64,000 nt of DNA, from contig NZ_BMFU01000003.1 of assembly GCF_014639235.1 (NCBI RefSeq), positions 713,391 through 777,390 of the forward strand. Reading direction: 5' to 3'. A program made the position numbers and the translations under genes. Positions 45,639 to 54,418 of the stretch are shown piece after piece. This DNA comes from Paenibacillus silvae. GTDB taxonomy: Bacteria; Bacillota; Bacilli; Paenibacillales; Paenibacillaceae. Numbering within the stretch: position 1 is the stretch's first letter; the number at the start of each line of letters is the position of its first letter. Under the pieces are notes generated by a model. The model saw nothing but the letters and a program-made list of their open reading frames with translations, had not been told where the DNA came from and made no database searches.

Positions 45639-46494
45639 ACTGCTGAACTGCCAAGCCTTCTAACGGCACTACAGTATACTCGTAATCTTCGTATGACTTC
45701 GGTTCCAACACATCCGGCTTCAATGCAATTTGCAGTGAACGGTGCACTTTGGCGGATGAATACTGTCCCAATTTGGAGTTATGCTCCCACCAATACAACT
45801 GATGCACCTCCATACTTCCATCTGGGCGAGCGGACGATGTATCATTTTCAAATAACGTTCTTAGCGACTCACGGATTTTCTCTGCGTCTTCATATGTAAA
45901 ACCTGTTTTCTCAGCAAGTTGTGTGTTGATACTGCCGTAAAATACATACAATCCAAAATCTACACGGTGCTTCATGCCCATCGTATCCGAGCCTTTTTTG
46001 TCCGGGTCTTTCGCCGTTGTCACCGAGTTCACACTCTTCGTAATCTGCATGCTCGTAATATCAATTCGATTTAAGCTTACAGCTGTATGAATGGAGACGG
46101 GCCCACGAATACCAACTGATACGTCCGTTCCACTAAAAGCAAAAACCTGCCCGAAGCTGCGTACATCCATCCAGGACTGGCATGCAGCATCTGCATACAG
46201 TTCTTTGTTCGCTTTTTTCCCTTTGGCATGCTCCTGCACAAGCTCATTGGCATCGACGCGATCCTTAATAGAGCGGTGGGCATCCGTTCGTTTCTCGTCT
46301 GATTGCACCAAGATAGATTCTCCCATATCCAACAGACGGTTACGGATTTTACGCTTAATGCACACGTCTGAAATTTCACCCAAACCATCGTAGTTCTGAC
46401 GAGGACGATTTCCGTTCAGCGGATCACCATTCGGGTTCGCATTGCGGACAGACAATACAACGGCAAAATCAATTTTGCGATCAAGTGTACTCAT
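45625..46494 (-). CDS. cas7: Cascade backbone subunit Cas7 (Csd2, type I-C)
   Basis: A 289-residue RAMP-type protein that coats the crRNA spacer in the I-C interference complex. The N-terminus KIDFAVVLSVRNANPNGDPL..NRPRQNYDGLGEISDVCIKRKIRNRL is the Csd2 hallmark. It abuts the cas8c stop and overlaps cas4 by 14 bases. Length is normal. Confidence 0.97.
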   Translation of the reverse strand: MSTLDRKIDFAVVLSVRNANPNGDPLNGNRPRQNYDGLGEISDVCIKRKIRNRLLDMGESILVQSDEKRTDAHRSIKDRVDANELVQEHAKGKKANKELYADAACQSWMDVRSFGQVFAFSGTDVSVGIRGPVSIHTAVSLNRIDITSMQITKSVNSVTTAKDPDKKGSDTMGMKHRVDFGLYVFYGSINTQLAEKTGFTYEDAEKIRESLRTLFENDTSSARPDGSMEVHQLYWWEHNSKLGQYSSAKVHRSLQIALKPDVLEPKSYEDYEYTVVPLEGLAVQQYEGL

Positions 46495-48456
46495 TTAGTT
46501 ATCCCCTTGTTCCATAGATTGGTTTTCTTCGTGATCTTCGGGTGTAGCTGTAGCAATCTCTTTATCCTTTTTGCTTGTGTACAAATCGTTACGCTGGCTG
46601 GAATATCCAAGTAGATACAGACCAGACAAAGGCCTGTCATTAAAATCTTCAATCTTGAATTTATCACTAATTTCCTGTATAAGCCTGTTGTAATTAGAGG
46701 CCTTCCCGCCCATTCGATTCAGATGTGGATGAAGACTTTCATAAATAATTTTCCACGTTCTCTCCGGACGCTGTGAAAAGACATTCATATATCGGATAGC
46801 ATTAGTCGCTCTCCTGTTAGCCCCTTCCGATCGAACTTTTTCTCGATCCAATTCACGTTCTTCGAGAACATCAGCCACGGCAAGTAATCTTCCAAATAAA
46901 TAGTTACGATCTGCCGTCTCAGTATTTAGCGTCATTTCAAATCCCTCACTCTCGTGATGTTTTCTTACCAATGCACATGAAATACCTAACGTTTCTTCCC
47001 ATCCTCCATCTTCTATACCTACAGGATTAGATGCACGATGGACAGCACTACGAATGATATCCAGTGGAATAGGTCTTTGATCAATAATGCATGGAAGCAT
47101 TCGCTCCATTAATCCTTTCACGATCTTGTCACTCGCACGTCGACCATAAGCAGCAAAAGCAATCTCCTCAGGAGTAGGTGTACTAATAGACCGAACCTGT
47201 TTCCCGTTTTTATTTTTCCGATATCGATATAACCAATAACAACTTTCGTGCCAAGCTGCAATTCGATCCAGATACTTATTCTGATCCACTCTCTGATAAT
47301 ACATAATCGACATTCTTCCAGGTGTAGCAGCATCAAGAATCATAATAGTTACTTTATGCTTAGACTGGTACTCCCCATCGTAACGAAAGCCATTTAGTGC
47401 CTTTCTTACCTGTAGGGCATATTCTTTATAGGTTGTGTCACCATCTATAAACACTTCATCCTGCTCATCATCCCATAGATTAAAGTTGTCTTTTTGCGGT
47501 TCTGGCATATTAAGATTCGTACTGCCCCACACCAGAAAAACTTTGCCATCTATTGTTGTGCCTTGTTTATCTATCAGCCATTTGAGCGCGTTATGCCCTT
47601 TCTGGGAGACCTCATAGCTGACTGCGGCTGCTTCACGACTGGTGCGAAACCGTCCCCGAAATGTAAATCCGCTGGAATCATTCGCTGATATCAGCTTGGA
47701 CTTATCCCCGGAATGACGTATGCGTGATGCATGTTTATCCGCCACTGGCAGATACTCCCCGGTAACGAAGCAAACATCCTTATCTTGCAAGCTCATCTCA
47801 TAAAACCGGATAAACGACTGCTGCACGGATGCATCCCGCCACAATCTTGATTCAGGTTGCCCTGGTATATTCACAAGGAATCGGACAAATGCCCCACTTT
47901 GATCCGAAGCAATAACATTGAAAATCTTAGGTTTTTCACTCTCCTGATCTTCTGCACCCGCCACCCACTTATCTAGCAACTTTCCACGGTTATCCGTGTG
48001 CAGCACACCCCGATCTACTAAATCAGCAATCAACGTACCTTTGCTCACATAATCCAACACACTCTTTACCTTGGCATGACTAAAAGGTGACTCGCACCAA
48101 GCTTTAAGCTGAGCTACATAATCCTGATGAGGAGTGCCTTTCACCTCACCGCAGTAGGAAGTGTAATCCCCGGCAACGTACATTAATTTGTCAAAAAGCG
48201 GATAGGGCACTGGCGCACTCGTTCGACTCGCAGCGGCCTCGGTACAAGGAATGATAGTGCTGCCATCGTTTTTATCTACGACTTCTGCTCTAACGATATT
48301 TCCTTTTCCATCCAAATGCACCTCAATATGCGCTGTCTGCGTAGTGTGGGAGATCGGAATCAAGGCGTACTCTTTACCATTCTTCTTCGTTTCAAACTGT
48401 CCCACAACCTTGGCATGGTCATCATAGGTTTTGCTTAAATTCGCAAGCCAGTTCAT
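46495..48456 (-). CDS. cas8c: Cascade large subunit Cas8c (Csd1)
   Basis: A 653-residue large subunit specific to type I-C; it recognises the PAM and recruits Cas3. Recognised by its place between cas5 and cas7, length, and motifs such as LAKTY-like LANLSKTYDD at the start, VLDYVSKGTLIADLV, RFLVNIPGQPESRLWRD, VCFVTGEYLPVADKHASRIRHSGDKSKLISAND and FGRLLAVADVLEE. In I-C a small-subunit (Cas11c) can be made from an internal start in the 3' part of this gene; I did not identify that start. It overlaps cas5c by 4 bases. Confidence 0.96.
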   Translation of the reverse strand: MNWLANLSKTYDDHAKVVGQFETKKNGKEYALIPISHTTQTAHIEVHLDGKGNIVRAEVVDKNDGSTIIPCTEAAASRTSAPVPYPLFDKLMYVAGDYTSYCGEVKGTPHQDYVAQLKAWCESPFSHAKVKSVLDYVSKGTLIADLVDRGVLHTDNRGKLLDKWVAGAEDQESEKPKIFNVIASDQSGAFVRFLVNIPGQPESRLWRDASVQQSFIRFYEMSLQDKDVCFVTGEYLPVADKHASRIRHSGDKSKLISANDSSGFTFRGRFRTSREAAAVSYEVSQKGHNALKWLIDKQGTTIDGKVFLVWGSTNLNMPEPQKDNFNLWDDEQDEVFIDGDTTYKEYALQVRKALNGFRYDGEYQSKHKVTIMILDAATPGRMSIMYYQRVDQNKYLDRIAAWHESCYWLYRYRKNKNGKQVRSISTPTPEEIAFAAYGRRASDKIVKGLMERMLPCIIDQRPIPLDIIRSAVHRASNPVGIEDGGWEETLGISCALVRKHHESEGFEMTLNTETADRNYLFGRLLAVADVLEERELDREKVRSEGANRRATNAIRYMNVFSQRPERTWKIIYESLHPHLNRMGGKASNYNRLIQEISDKFKIEDFNDRPLSGLYLLGYSSQRNDLYTSKKDKEIATATPEDHEENQSMEQGDN

Positions 48457-49175
48457 TCACTCACCTCAGTTCCAAACCATTCGGAATGTAACTCATCGAC
48501 CGACTGCATATTAGAGTTATCGAACACTTTCGCTGAACCTTCCCCAACTTTGCGCACCAATATGCATTGATCTGGACGATCAAATCGGATAATGCCATTT
48601 TTCATTTTTGCTTTCCACAGCCGCACTTCACGCTCATTACGTCCCGTCTCGTCAGGGTAGCTGATCCCGTGCAGCATCGTGCCAAAATCAAGCTCCCCGA
48701 TACCATCATAAAAGCCTTCACCTTCACCAAACGTACGAGGCTCAACATACCCCTGACATTCACGCGTGCCAAGAAAAACATCTCTTCTTCCTCCGACCTG
48801 AACGGCTCGTTTGGCGATGTTGTGGTGCTTGTGTTCGTTCTGATCATGCAGCAAGTCTTCACGATGTTTATTAAATTCAAAATGAGCTCTCACCTGATAG
48901 CGAACATCTCTTAGATACGTATAATAGGCCAGCGTATTGCCCCCGCTATATTCGATTGGACGCATGCCTTTGGATTCCGTTTGAATCGGATTCATGATGC
49001 GAACCTCGTCTACAATCCAGATCAGCGTTGGTTTCCAATATACAGACTCTACGATGCCTTTGAGTGCCTGGTATGTCGGAATTTGATAGGAAAATTTCTC
49101 TCCCCCAAGCTTCGTGAGCGGGTCAGTGAATAACGCATAATTCCCGGAAACTTCAAATTCAATCTGATTTCTCAC
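48453..49175 (-). CDS. cas5: crRNA-processing endonuclease Cas5c (Cas5d)
   Basis: A 240-residue Cas5 that in type I-C replaces Cas6 as the pre-crRNA endonuclease. The catalytic triad reported for the Bacillus halodurans enzyme (Tyr46, Lys116, His117) is present at the same positions: Tyr in ESVYWKP at 46 and Lys-His in NEHKHHNIAKR at 116-117. The glycine-rich TKLGGEKFSYQIPTYQALKGI start is typical. The start codon is GTG at 49175 with AAAGGAG about 12 bases before. It should cut all three arrays because the stem-loop is retained in both repeat variants. Confidence 0.96.
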   Translation of the reverse strand: MRNQIEFEVSGNYALFTDPLTKLGGEKFSYQIPTYQALKGIVESVYWKPTLIWIVDEVRIMNPIQTESKGMRPIEYSGGNTLAYYTYLRDVRYQVRAHFEFNKHREDLLHDQNEHKHHNIAKRAVQVGGRRDVFLGTRECQGYVEPRTFGEGEGFYDGIGELDFGTMLHGISYPDETGRNEREVRLWKAKMKNGIIRFDRPDQCILVRKVGEGSAKVFDNSNMQSVDELHSEWFGTEVSE

Positions 49176-49258
49176 CAGCTCTGCTCACTCCTTTCTGTAT
49201 CATGTAGCAGGGAGATCATGTGACATGAATCTCCCTGCTGCATTTCAAGTTTACCTTT

Positions 49259-51727
49259 TCAAACCATAGCCATATCCCAAGTGCCCTCGCCTTTAGGCTC
49301 CACACCGAAATGTTCGGAATATGCCGGTTCGCGCAGAGCAAGGACATGACCGTGCAGCAAGTGTATAACATCCCCATTTTTCTCTAACTGCCGCAGTTCC
49401 TGATCATAGATGTTCACTGTATACTGTTGAGCTTCGCGTAACAGATCTCCCAACTCGTTAGGCTCCAATTCACCATTTAAATCCAGAATCAGCCTCTTTC
49501 CTTTATCACCATAAGGCACAATTACCGCCGTAGCGTTATTGGATATGGCCTCAAAATACTTCTCCGCTGTAGCAATGGCATAATGGTTCAGCACCTCTGG
49601 CGGCTTGGCGTGTTTGTGTTTATATGCATCGACGTAATAACGGTTACGATCCATGAGATCAAACAGGTTTTTCTGTTCAAGCTTCTTAATCGGGTAATGC
49701 ATCTTGTCTTCAATATCATGAAAATAATATTTAAAATAACGAGCAATCGCAGCGGAAGACAACAGATCATTCCCGAGTGAAGCGGGATCATCTCTGAACT
49801 CCTGAAGGACTCGCTCTGTTTTGTCTGCACCGATTTTTATATCTGGCAAATGGGTTAACACTTCATCCGAAGCTCGAACAATATACACGTTGCGACGCTC
49901 ATCCTTGCCATGACGGTTGCATCGTCCAGCCGCTTGGGCAATCGAATTCAATCCAGCAAATGAACGTACAACACATTCAAAGCTTATATTAACGCCCGCC
50001 TCAATCAACTGTGTACTTACACAGATGATTCGCTCTCCTTTTCCCAACCGTTGAATCAGACCCTCCTGCTCGTCATTGCCCGAAAAAACATCTTTCCGAT
50101 GTGCCGGACACATATTTGTGCTCAAGTGTACAATTTGAACTCCCTCATCTTGCAGCCACTCTGCTTCACTTAATGTTTCAAACAGCTTTCGAACGGCCAT
50201 TTTGGTATTCAAAATGACGAGTACACTGTTCACTTCCCGCATCTGATCTTGTACAAAAGAGGAAAGTTCCTCGGCACCCCAACCAGATGGCGACTGTTGT
50301 GTGAGATCATGTAATTCAACGCGTTTGAAACTGCGTCCCACGTGGTCCAAATCTTGAATAATCTCAGGTTCTTCCGAGAAATGAAGCTTGTGTTTGACAA
50401 AATCAAGTCCCGGCTGAGTCGCTGTACAGAGCAGCAAGCTGGAGCGCCCGATCACATGCAGAAAGTTCAGCGCCGCATTGAAAAGCGAGATACAATTCAC
50501 AGGAACAGACTGCACTTCATCAAACACAATGACTGCATTAGATAGCTGATGTAGTCTCCTTACATTCCGAGTCCCACTGGCATAGAACGTATTCAGAAAT
50601 TGAACCATCGTTGTGAAAATAATCGGGCGATCCCAATGATCACGAGCCAGCTTGAGATTTTTGGTACGAACCTCGTAGGTTTCGCCATTATCATCCTCTT
50701 GGCGATCATCAAACTTATCATCTGTAACGTTGGAATGATGCTCCAGAATCATGTCATCATTTTGCAAAATATTGCGTATCTCCGCGGCGTTCTGTTCTAT
50801 GATTGTTGTGTACGGAACGATGTAGATAATGCGTTCTTTGTTATGCTCTATAGCATGTTTCAGTGCATAACGCATACTGGCAAGGGTTTTGCCACCACCT
50901 GTGGGTATGGAAAGGGTGTATACACCAGACGGACGAAGCGCAAATTCATCACATTGGCGAGACATCTCCCTCCGCAATTGATTTATGGGTGAGTTGGCAG
51001 AGTCTCCTTGTTCAAGCCCAGCCAAGTGCTGAGACAATAAGGTGTAGCTCTTTTGAAAAAATGATCGATGATCAATAGATTCTGCTGAATGTTCATTTTC
51101 CTCGAAACGTCTTGTGTTGGTTCGGTCTGCTTCAATCAGGCAGCTAAACATGTATTTCATAAGTAATGATCCCGTAATGGGTGGAAGCTTATGATCCTTA
51201 ATGATCTTTATGTAGTGTTGTAATTCTGAGGTAGCGAGTTCAAATAATGAATCCAACTGCTCGGGAGGGTTGTTTTTAAAAAACTCTTCTTTAGCTTGTT
51301 GGTATTGCTTCAATTCTTTAGTGACGACACGTTCTATATAAGGAGAAGTTTGATCAGGAGATATATAGTCTCTCAAGCCTTGATGATGTGAGATGATGCA
51401 GTTGGCAATCCATTCTGCTGTGACTTTAGCTTGCGGTGTGGCATGGATGGTATGGTAACGCTCATGGATCAGCTTGCCGCCGGCCGTAGAATGATCTACC
51501 GACCCTCTTCGTGGAGGTTTGTCAGGATTCGCCACGGCTTCTTGAATGTAATCGCGAAATTGTTCAGTGTACTTGCCCATATCATGCAACAAACCTGTAA
51601 TGCCAGCCAAATTTTTGATGCCAATCTTCTCTCCAGCCTGTTCTGCCCCCTGTTGCACCTCGATTAAGTGCGCCTGCACCGTTTGAATCTCGTTGTCTTT
51701 TTGACGGATATGCGCAATGTAAGTCAT
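49259..51727 (-). CDS. cas3: CRISPR interference helicase-nuclease Cas3 (type I-C)
   Basis: An 822-residue enzyme that degrades target DNA after Cascade binding. The N-terminal HD nuclease has GLLHDMGK (His48-Asp49), VDHSTAGG (His79) and ISHHQGLRDY (His113-114). The superfamily 2 helicase has Walker A SIPTGGGKTLAS (274-281), the DExH-like VFDEVQSV and motif VI AGRCNRHGKDE. Length and layout are normal. It is first in the cas operon; 83 bases separate it from cas5c. A terminator-like hairpin lies upstream, between it and array 2. Confidence 0.97.
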   Translation of the reverse strand: MTYIAHIRQKDNEIQTVQAHLIEVQQGAEQAGEKIGIKNLAGITGLLHDMGKYTEQFRDYIQEAVANPDKPPRRGSVDHSTAGGKLIHERYHTIHATPQAKVTAEWIANCIISHHQGLRDYISPDQTSPYIERVVTKELKQYQQAKEEFFKNNPPEQLDSLFELATSELQHYIKIIKDHKLPPITGSLLMKYMFSCLIEADRTNTRRFEENEHSAESIDHRSFFQKSYTLLSQHLAGLEQGDSANSPINQLRREMSRQCDEFALRPSGVYTLSIPTGGGKTLASMRYALKHAIEHNKERIIYIVPYTTIIEQNAAEIRNILQNDDMILEHHSNVTDDKFDDRQEDDNGETYEVRTKNLKLARDHWDRPIIFTTMVQFLNTFYASGTRNVRRLHQLSNAVIVFDEVQSVPVNCISLFNAALNFLHVIGRSSLLLCTATQPGLDFVKHKLHFSEEPEIIQDLDHVGRSFKRVELHDLTQQSPSGWGAEELSSFVQDQMREVNSVLVILNTKMAVRKLFETLSEAEWLQDEGVQIVHLSTNMCPAHRKDVFSGNDEQEGLIQRLGKGERIICVSTQLIEAGVNISFECVVRSFAGLNSIAQAAGRCNRHGKDERRNVYIVRASDEVLTHLPDIKIGADKTERVLQEFRDDPASLGNDLLSSAAIARYFKYYFHDIEDKMHYPIKKLEQKNLFDLMDRNRYYVDAYKHKHAKPPEVLNHYAIATAEKYFEAISNNATAVIVPYGDKGKRLILDLNGELEPNELGDLLREAQQYTVNIYDQELRQLEKNGDVIHLLHGHVLALREPAYSEHFGVEPKGEGTWDMAMV

Positions 51728-51909
51728 GCCAGCTCACCACCATGTTTTATCAAGACCTTAATACCAATTGTATAGGCAAAAAGACTTGTATTGTAATTTT
51801 CGACATCGAAATATATTTCCCTTCTAAAAAACGTATTTTTATAGAATTTTATGTAATTCGATGTAAAGTTCAGTCGATTTTTAGTAGTCTTACTTATCTC
51901 TTGGATGCA

Positions 51910-51944
51910 AAAAGACATATCTCGTTTAATGAGATATGTCTTTT
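51910..51944. terminator. perfect hairpin between array 2 and cas3
   Basis: AAAAGACATATCTC and GAGATATGTCTTTT form a 14-bp perfect stem with a 7-nt loop; the minus strand continues TTGC. It lies just past the trailer of array 2 and would stop array 2 transcripts before cas3. The cas promoter should lie between it and 51727. Confidence 0.7.
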
Positions 51945-51953
51945 GGGGATTGC

Positions 51954-52859
51954 AGTTCATTTCACGCACTCTTGTAGAGTACGACTGCCGGCCGCACTCC
52001 GCTGCCCCGATCGCTCTTCCGATTTCAAGCCACGCACTCGTGTAGAGTGCGACCACACAAATAATCCCCACAGCCAGTTAACCGAGGCTATTTCAATCCA
52101 CGCACTCGTGTAGAGTGCGACTGAGAGATTACAGAAGGAAATTGACATTCAGTCTGAATTTCAATCCACGCACTCGTGTAGAGTGCGACTTGCCTGTGGA
52201 TGCTCTGGCATCAATATACGCTTTGATTTCAATCCACGCACTCGTGTAGAGTGCGACTCATAATGGTTACCTGATGCCCACTAGTAAGACCAATTTCAAT
52301 CCACGCACTCGTGTAGAGTGCGACGTTGTTGTTTCCGTTAACTACTTGGCGCGCCGCCTGATTTCAATCCACGCACTCGTGTAGAGTGCGACAATACTTT
52401 TGCCAATCGTGCGGACGTTGACGTGATTTCAATCCACGCACTCGTGTAGAGTGCGACTCATCAGCGGATGATTGCAAGTCTTCCTGTTTTTCATTTCAAT
52501 CCACGCACTCGTGTAGAGTGCGACTCCGAAATTCGTAGACATGCGTAAGCCTCCATATATTTCAATCCACGCACTCGTGTAGAGTGCGACGTGGACTTGT
52601 CCAAGACAATCGATATGCTCAAGGTGATTTCAATCCACGCACTCGTGTAGAGTGCGACTCCAAAAAGCTGACGGTGGAACGGTTACTTGGGTAGATTTCA
52701 ATCCACGCACTCGTGTAGAGTGCGACGGCCTCCGCGCGTGCAAGATCAGATTATGCAGCCTATTTCAATCCACGCACTCGTGTAGAGTGCGACAAAAGAC
52801 ATGAGTTTTGTGCAATAGTCCGGAGCTATTTCAATCCACGCACTCGTGTAGAGTGCGAC
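51954..52859 (-). CRISPR. CRISPR array 2 (type I-C, 32-bp repeat variant)
   Basis: Thirteen repeats (starts 52022, 52090, 52158, 52226, 52293, 52361, 52426, 52493, 52559, 52627, 52695, 52762, 52828) plus a decayed copy at 51954-51985. The repeat differs from arrays 1 and 3 only at the hairpin tip: CGCACTC GTGTA GAGTGCG, 32 bp in all. Spacers are 33-36 bp, none obviously repeated. Decay at the left marks the trailer; the leader is on the right and transcription is on the minus strand. It lies upstream of cas3. Confidence 0.98.
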
Positions 52860-53050
52860 AGCGAAAAATAACGTATAAACATTTTCCCGAACGAAAATGT
52901 TCCGTAATTCCGCACTTTCTAAAGAAGATTTCATACTAATTTTATACAAAGCAATCAATTAATTCAACAAATATGTTGCCAAAAGGGAATGAGAAGAGCG
53001 TTTTTTGGTGCGAATCCCCCAGGAAAATCATGTGAGCTTAACATTCGCAC
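52860..53050 (-). promoter_or_regulatory. leader of CRISPR array 2
   Basis: Begins AGCGAAAAATAACGTATAAAC, contains the inverted repeat ACATTTTC/GAAAATGT (52879 and 52893), TTTATACAAAGCAATCAA, GTTGCCAAAAGG (52975) and the box GGTGCGAA (53007) ... TTCGCAC (53044). Very similar to the leader of array 3. Confidence 0.8.
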
Positions 53051-53090
53051 TCTTCGTATTTGAACTTATTTAGAAAAATATACTAGATTC

Positions 53091-53453
53091 CTATTGAAAA
53101 CGATCCAGTTTCAAGCTCATATCTACCCGTTCTGGAGTCCACAACAATACATCTGTTAGAAATGTAAGAGCATCCATTCCAGATAAACGATCAACGATCC
53201 TTTGGACTATCTCTGTGATATCTCCTTGTGTTTGCTCAATCAGCATAATCCCTCCTCCATCTCCGCTTATGTATAAATTATCTATATGTTCCACCTTACA
53301 CACATGACGAAGCCATAGCACTCCAGAACTCTCTTCAAGAAAAATGAAATAACATTCATTTACAACATAACCTTGGTAAAGACAAAAATCATTAGCGTAG
53401 TCTAATGGACCAAGTATTAATGAAGCAAGTTTCAACTTTCCTGATGTCTTCAT
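53091..53453 (-). CDS. unknown protein between arrays 2 and 3
   Basis: A 120-residue protein without signal peptide or membrane helix; mixed alpha/beta with a GDGGG turn near residue 65 and C-terminal acidic helices. Not recognised. It begins at ATG 53453, divergent from the XRE gene, and its stop lies about 40 bases before the leader box of array 2. The shared 225-bp upstream region carries palindromic motifs that may control both genes. Its restriction to the CRISPR interval makes a CRISPR-linked role conceivable but unproven. Confidence 0.6.
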   Translation of the reverse strand: MKTSGKLKLASLILGPLDYANDFCLYQGYVVNECYFIFLEESSGVLWLRHVCKVEHIDNLYISGDGGGIMLIEQTQGDITEIVQRIVDRLSGMDALTFLTDVLLWTPERVDMSLKLDRFQ

Positions 53454-53581
53454 TGCGTATCTCCTTCACAAGTTCTATACACACCAAAAGTAGAAAATGT
53501 AATGACTACGTGGACATGTTGATATTGCTATAGATAATTCCTTTTGTTAGGATTAAAGTAAAAACAAATAGAAACGTCACT

Positions 53582-53651
53582 ATGTCAACATATTGACATG
53601 ACTTATATTCCCATCATATTGCTTCCCTGAACATATGTCAACATATTGTGC
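53582..53651. promoter_or_regulatory. palindromic operator-like motifs before the XRE gene
   Basis: ATGTCAACATATTGACAT (53582-53599) contains the inverted repeat TGTCAA/TTGACA; ATGTCAACATATTG recurs at 53635, and a related ACATGTTGATATT lies near 53516. Likely binding sites for the adjacent XRE protein. Confidence 0.5.
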
Positions 53652-53677
53652 AAAACATTTTTACTGGAGGAAATTTC

Positions 53678-53908
53678 ATGAATGAATTACTTATCCGCTG
53701 TCGTCTCGGTGATATCATGAAGGAACGTGGCTTACAAAATAAAGACGTGGTCGAATTAACAGGTGTGAGTCGCAATACGATTACTTCACTGGCAGGTAAT
53801 GCTACCAAACGTATTGATTATGATACTCTTGGTGCACTTTGTAGAGGGCTGAATGTTTCACCGGGGGAACTATTGGAATATATCCCTGCTAATTCAAAAA
53901 GCAACTAA
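53678..53908 (+). CDS. XRE-family transcriptional regulator (Cro/CI type)
   Basis: A 76-residue single-domain DNA-binding protein. The helix-turn-helix is seen in LGDIMKERGLQNKDVVELTGVSRNTITSL; the remainder DYDTLGALCRGLNVSPGELLEYI is the usual YozG-like end. ATG at 53678 follows GGAGG by 8 bases; an upstream ATG at 53648 has no site. It lies between arrays 2 and 3 and is divergent from the unknown 53091-53453 gene. It may regulate itself, that gene, or the neighbouring leaders. Confidence 0.88.
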   Translation: MNELLIRCRLGDIMKERGLQNKDVVELTGVSRNTITSLAGNATKRIDYDTLGALCRGLNVSPGELLEYIPANSKSN

Positions 53909-54069
53909 TCACGGTCTCTTTACATATTTCCATTCACTCGGGAGCTCTTGTACATATTCTCGAAGAAATGTATTTAACTTTTCCAAGGAGCCTTTTCACT
54001 TCATCAGAATAAATATATGTATGTAGGGGTTGTATGCGGTAAAGATGTTTAATAAAATGAAAGTAAGAA

Positions 54070-54099
54070 AAAATAAGAGTAGCCACGCCAATGGCTACC
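54070..54099 (-). terminator. terminator of the toxin mRNA
   Basis: On the minus strand GTAGCCATTGGCGTGGCTAC forms a hairpin followed by TCTTATTTTTTC, about 90 bases beyond the toxin stop. Confidence 0.75.
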
Positions 54100-54187
54100 C
54101 CTGCACAGCTTATGTGGTGCGATCACCTCTGAGTGGTGCTCATTCAAAGTGAAGTGACCCTACCTCTGGCGGTCAACCTGTGGCGGG

Positions 54188-54271
54188 TCACTTCTTCTTA
54201 CGATCAATGTATGTCAGCAACGCGATTACAAACATTGCTATAAGCATCACTTGTTCGAAAGTAAAGTTCAT
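54188..54271 (-). CDS. 27-residue holin-like toxin of a type I toxin-antitoxin module
   Basis: The peptide is MNFTFEQVMLIAMFVIALL followed by TYIDRKKK: one membrane helix and a basic tail ending TYID.KK, the pattern of putative holin-like toxins (Hol_Tox; TxpA/BsrG-like). AAAGGAGGTGAT stands 5 bases before ATG at 54271. CTCCT, GAA, AGGAG just upstream can fold so that the ribosome site is hidden, as in known type I toxins. On the minus strand an extended -10 (TGGTATAAT) lies about 60 bases upstream. The long structured 3' region and terminator at 54070-54099 complete the layout. It lies between CRISPR arrays 2 and 3. Confidence 0.82.
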   Translation of the reverse strand: MNFTFEQVMLIAMFVIALLTYIDRKKK

Positions 54272-54346
54272 GTGATCACCTCCTTTCAGGAGATGACCAT
54301 TCCCCACCACAAATTGGCTGTACATTATAAATTATACCAGTGTATA

Positions 54347-54371
54347 GATGCTCAGACGAGCATCTTTTTTT
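54347..54371 (+). terminator. plus-strand terminator facing array 3
   Basis: GATGCTC, AGAC, GAGCATC, then TTTTTTTATTTT. It would end an antisense antitoxin transcript and lies just before the trailer of array 3. Confidence 0.85.
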
Positions 54372-54418
54372 ATTTTATAAACTACTTACCTTACTTTTCT
54401 TCCAAGTAAGCAATCACA

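Larger units (their letters stand above)
54030..54371 (+). ncRNA. putative antisense antitoxin RNA (type I TA)
   Basis: A promoter-like TTGTAT, 17 bases, TAAAAT occupies 54030-54058 on the plus strand, and a perfect terminator (GATGCTC, AGAC loop, GAGCATC, TTTTTTT) lies at 54347-54371. A transcript between them would be antisense to the whole toxin mRNA. Structured elements inside include GTAGCCA/TGGCTAC (54080-54099) and GTGACCC/GGGTCAC (54153-54190 region). The exact ends are inferred. Confidence 0.4.

Noticed and set aside
54030..54371. CreTA-type CRISPR-repressed toxin-antitoxin
   Set aside because: I found no CRISPR-repeat-like sequence in the putative antitoxin RNA, so repression through Cascade is not supported; an antisense type I mechanism fits better.
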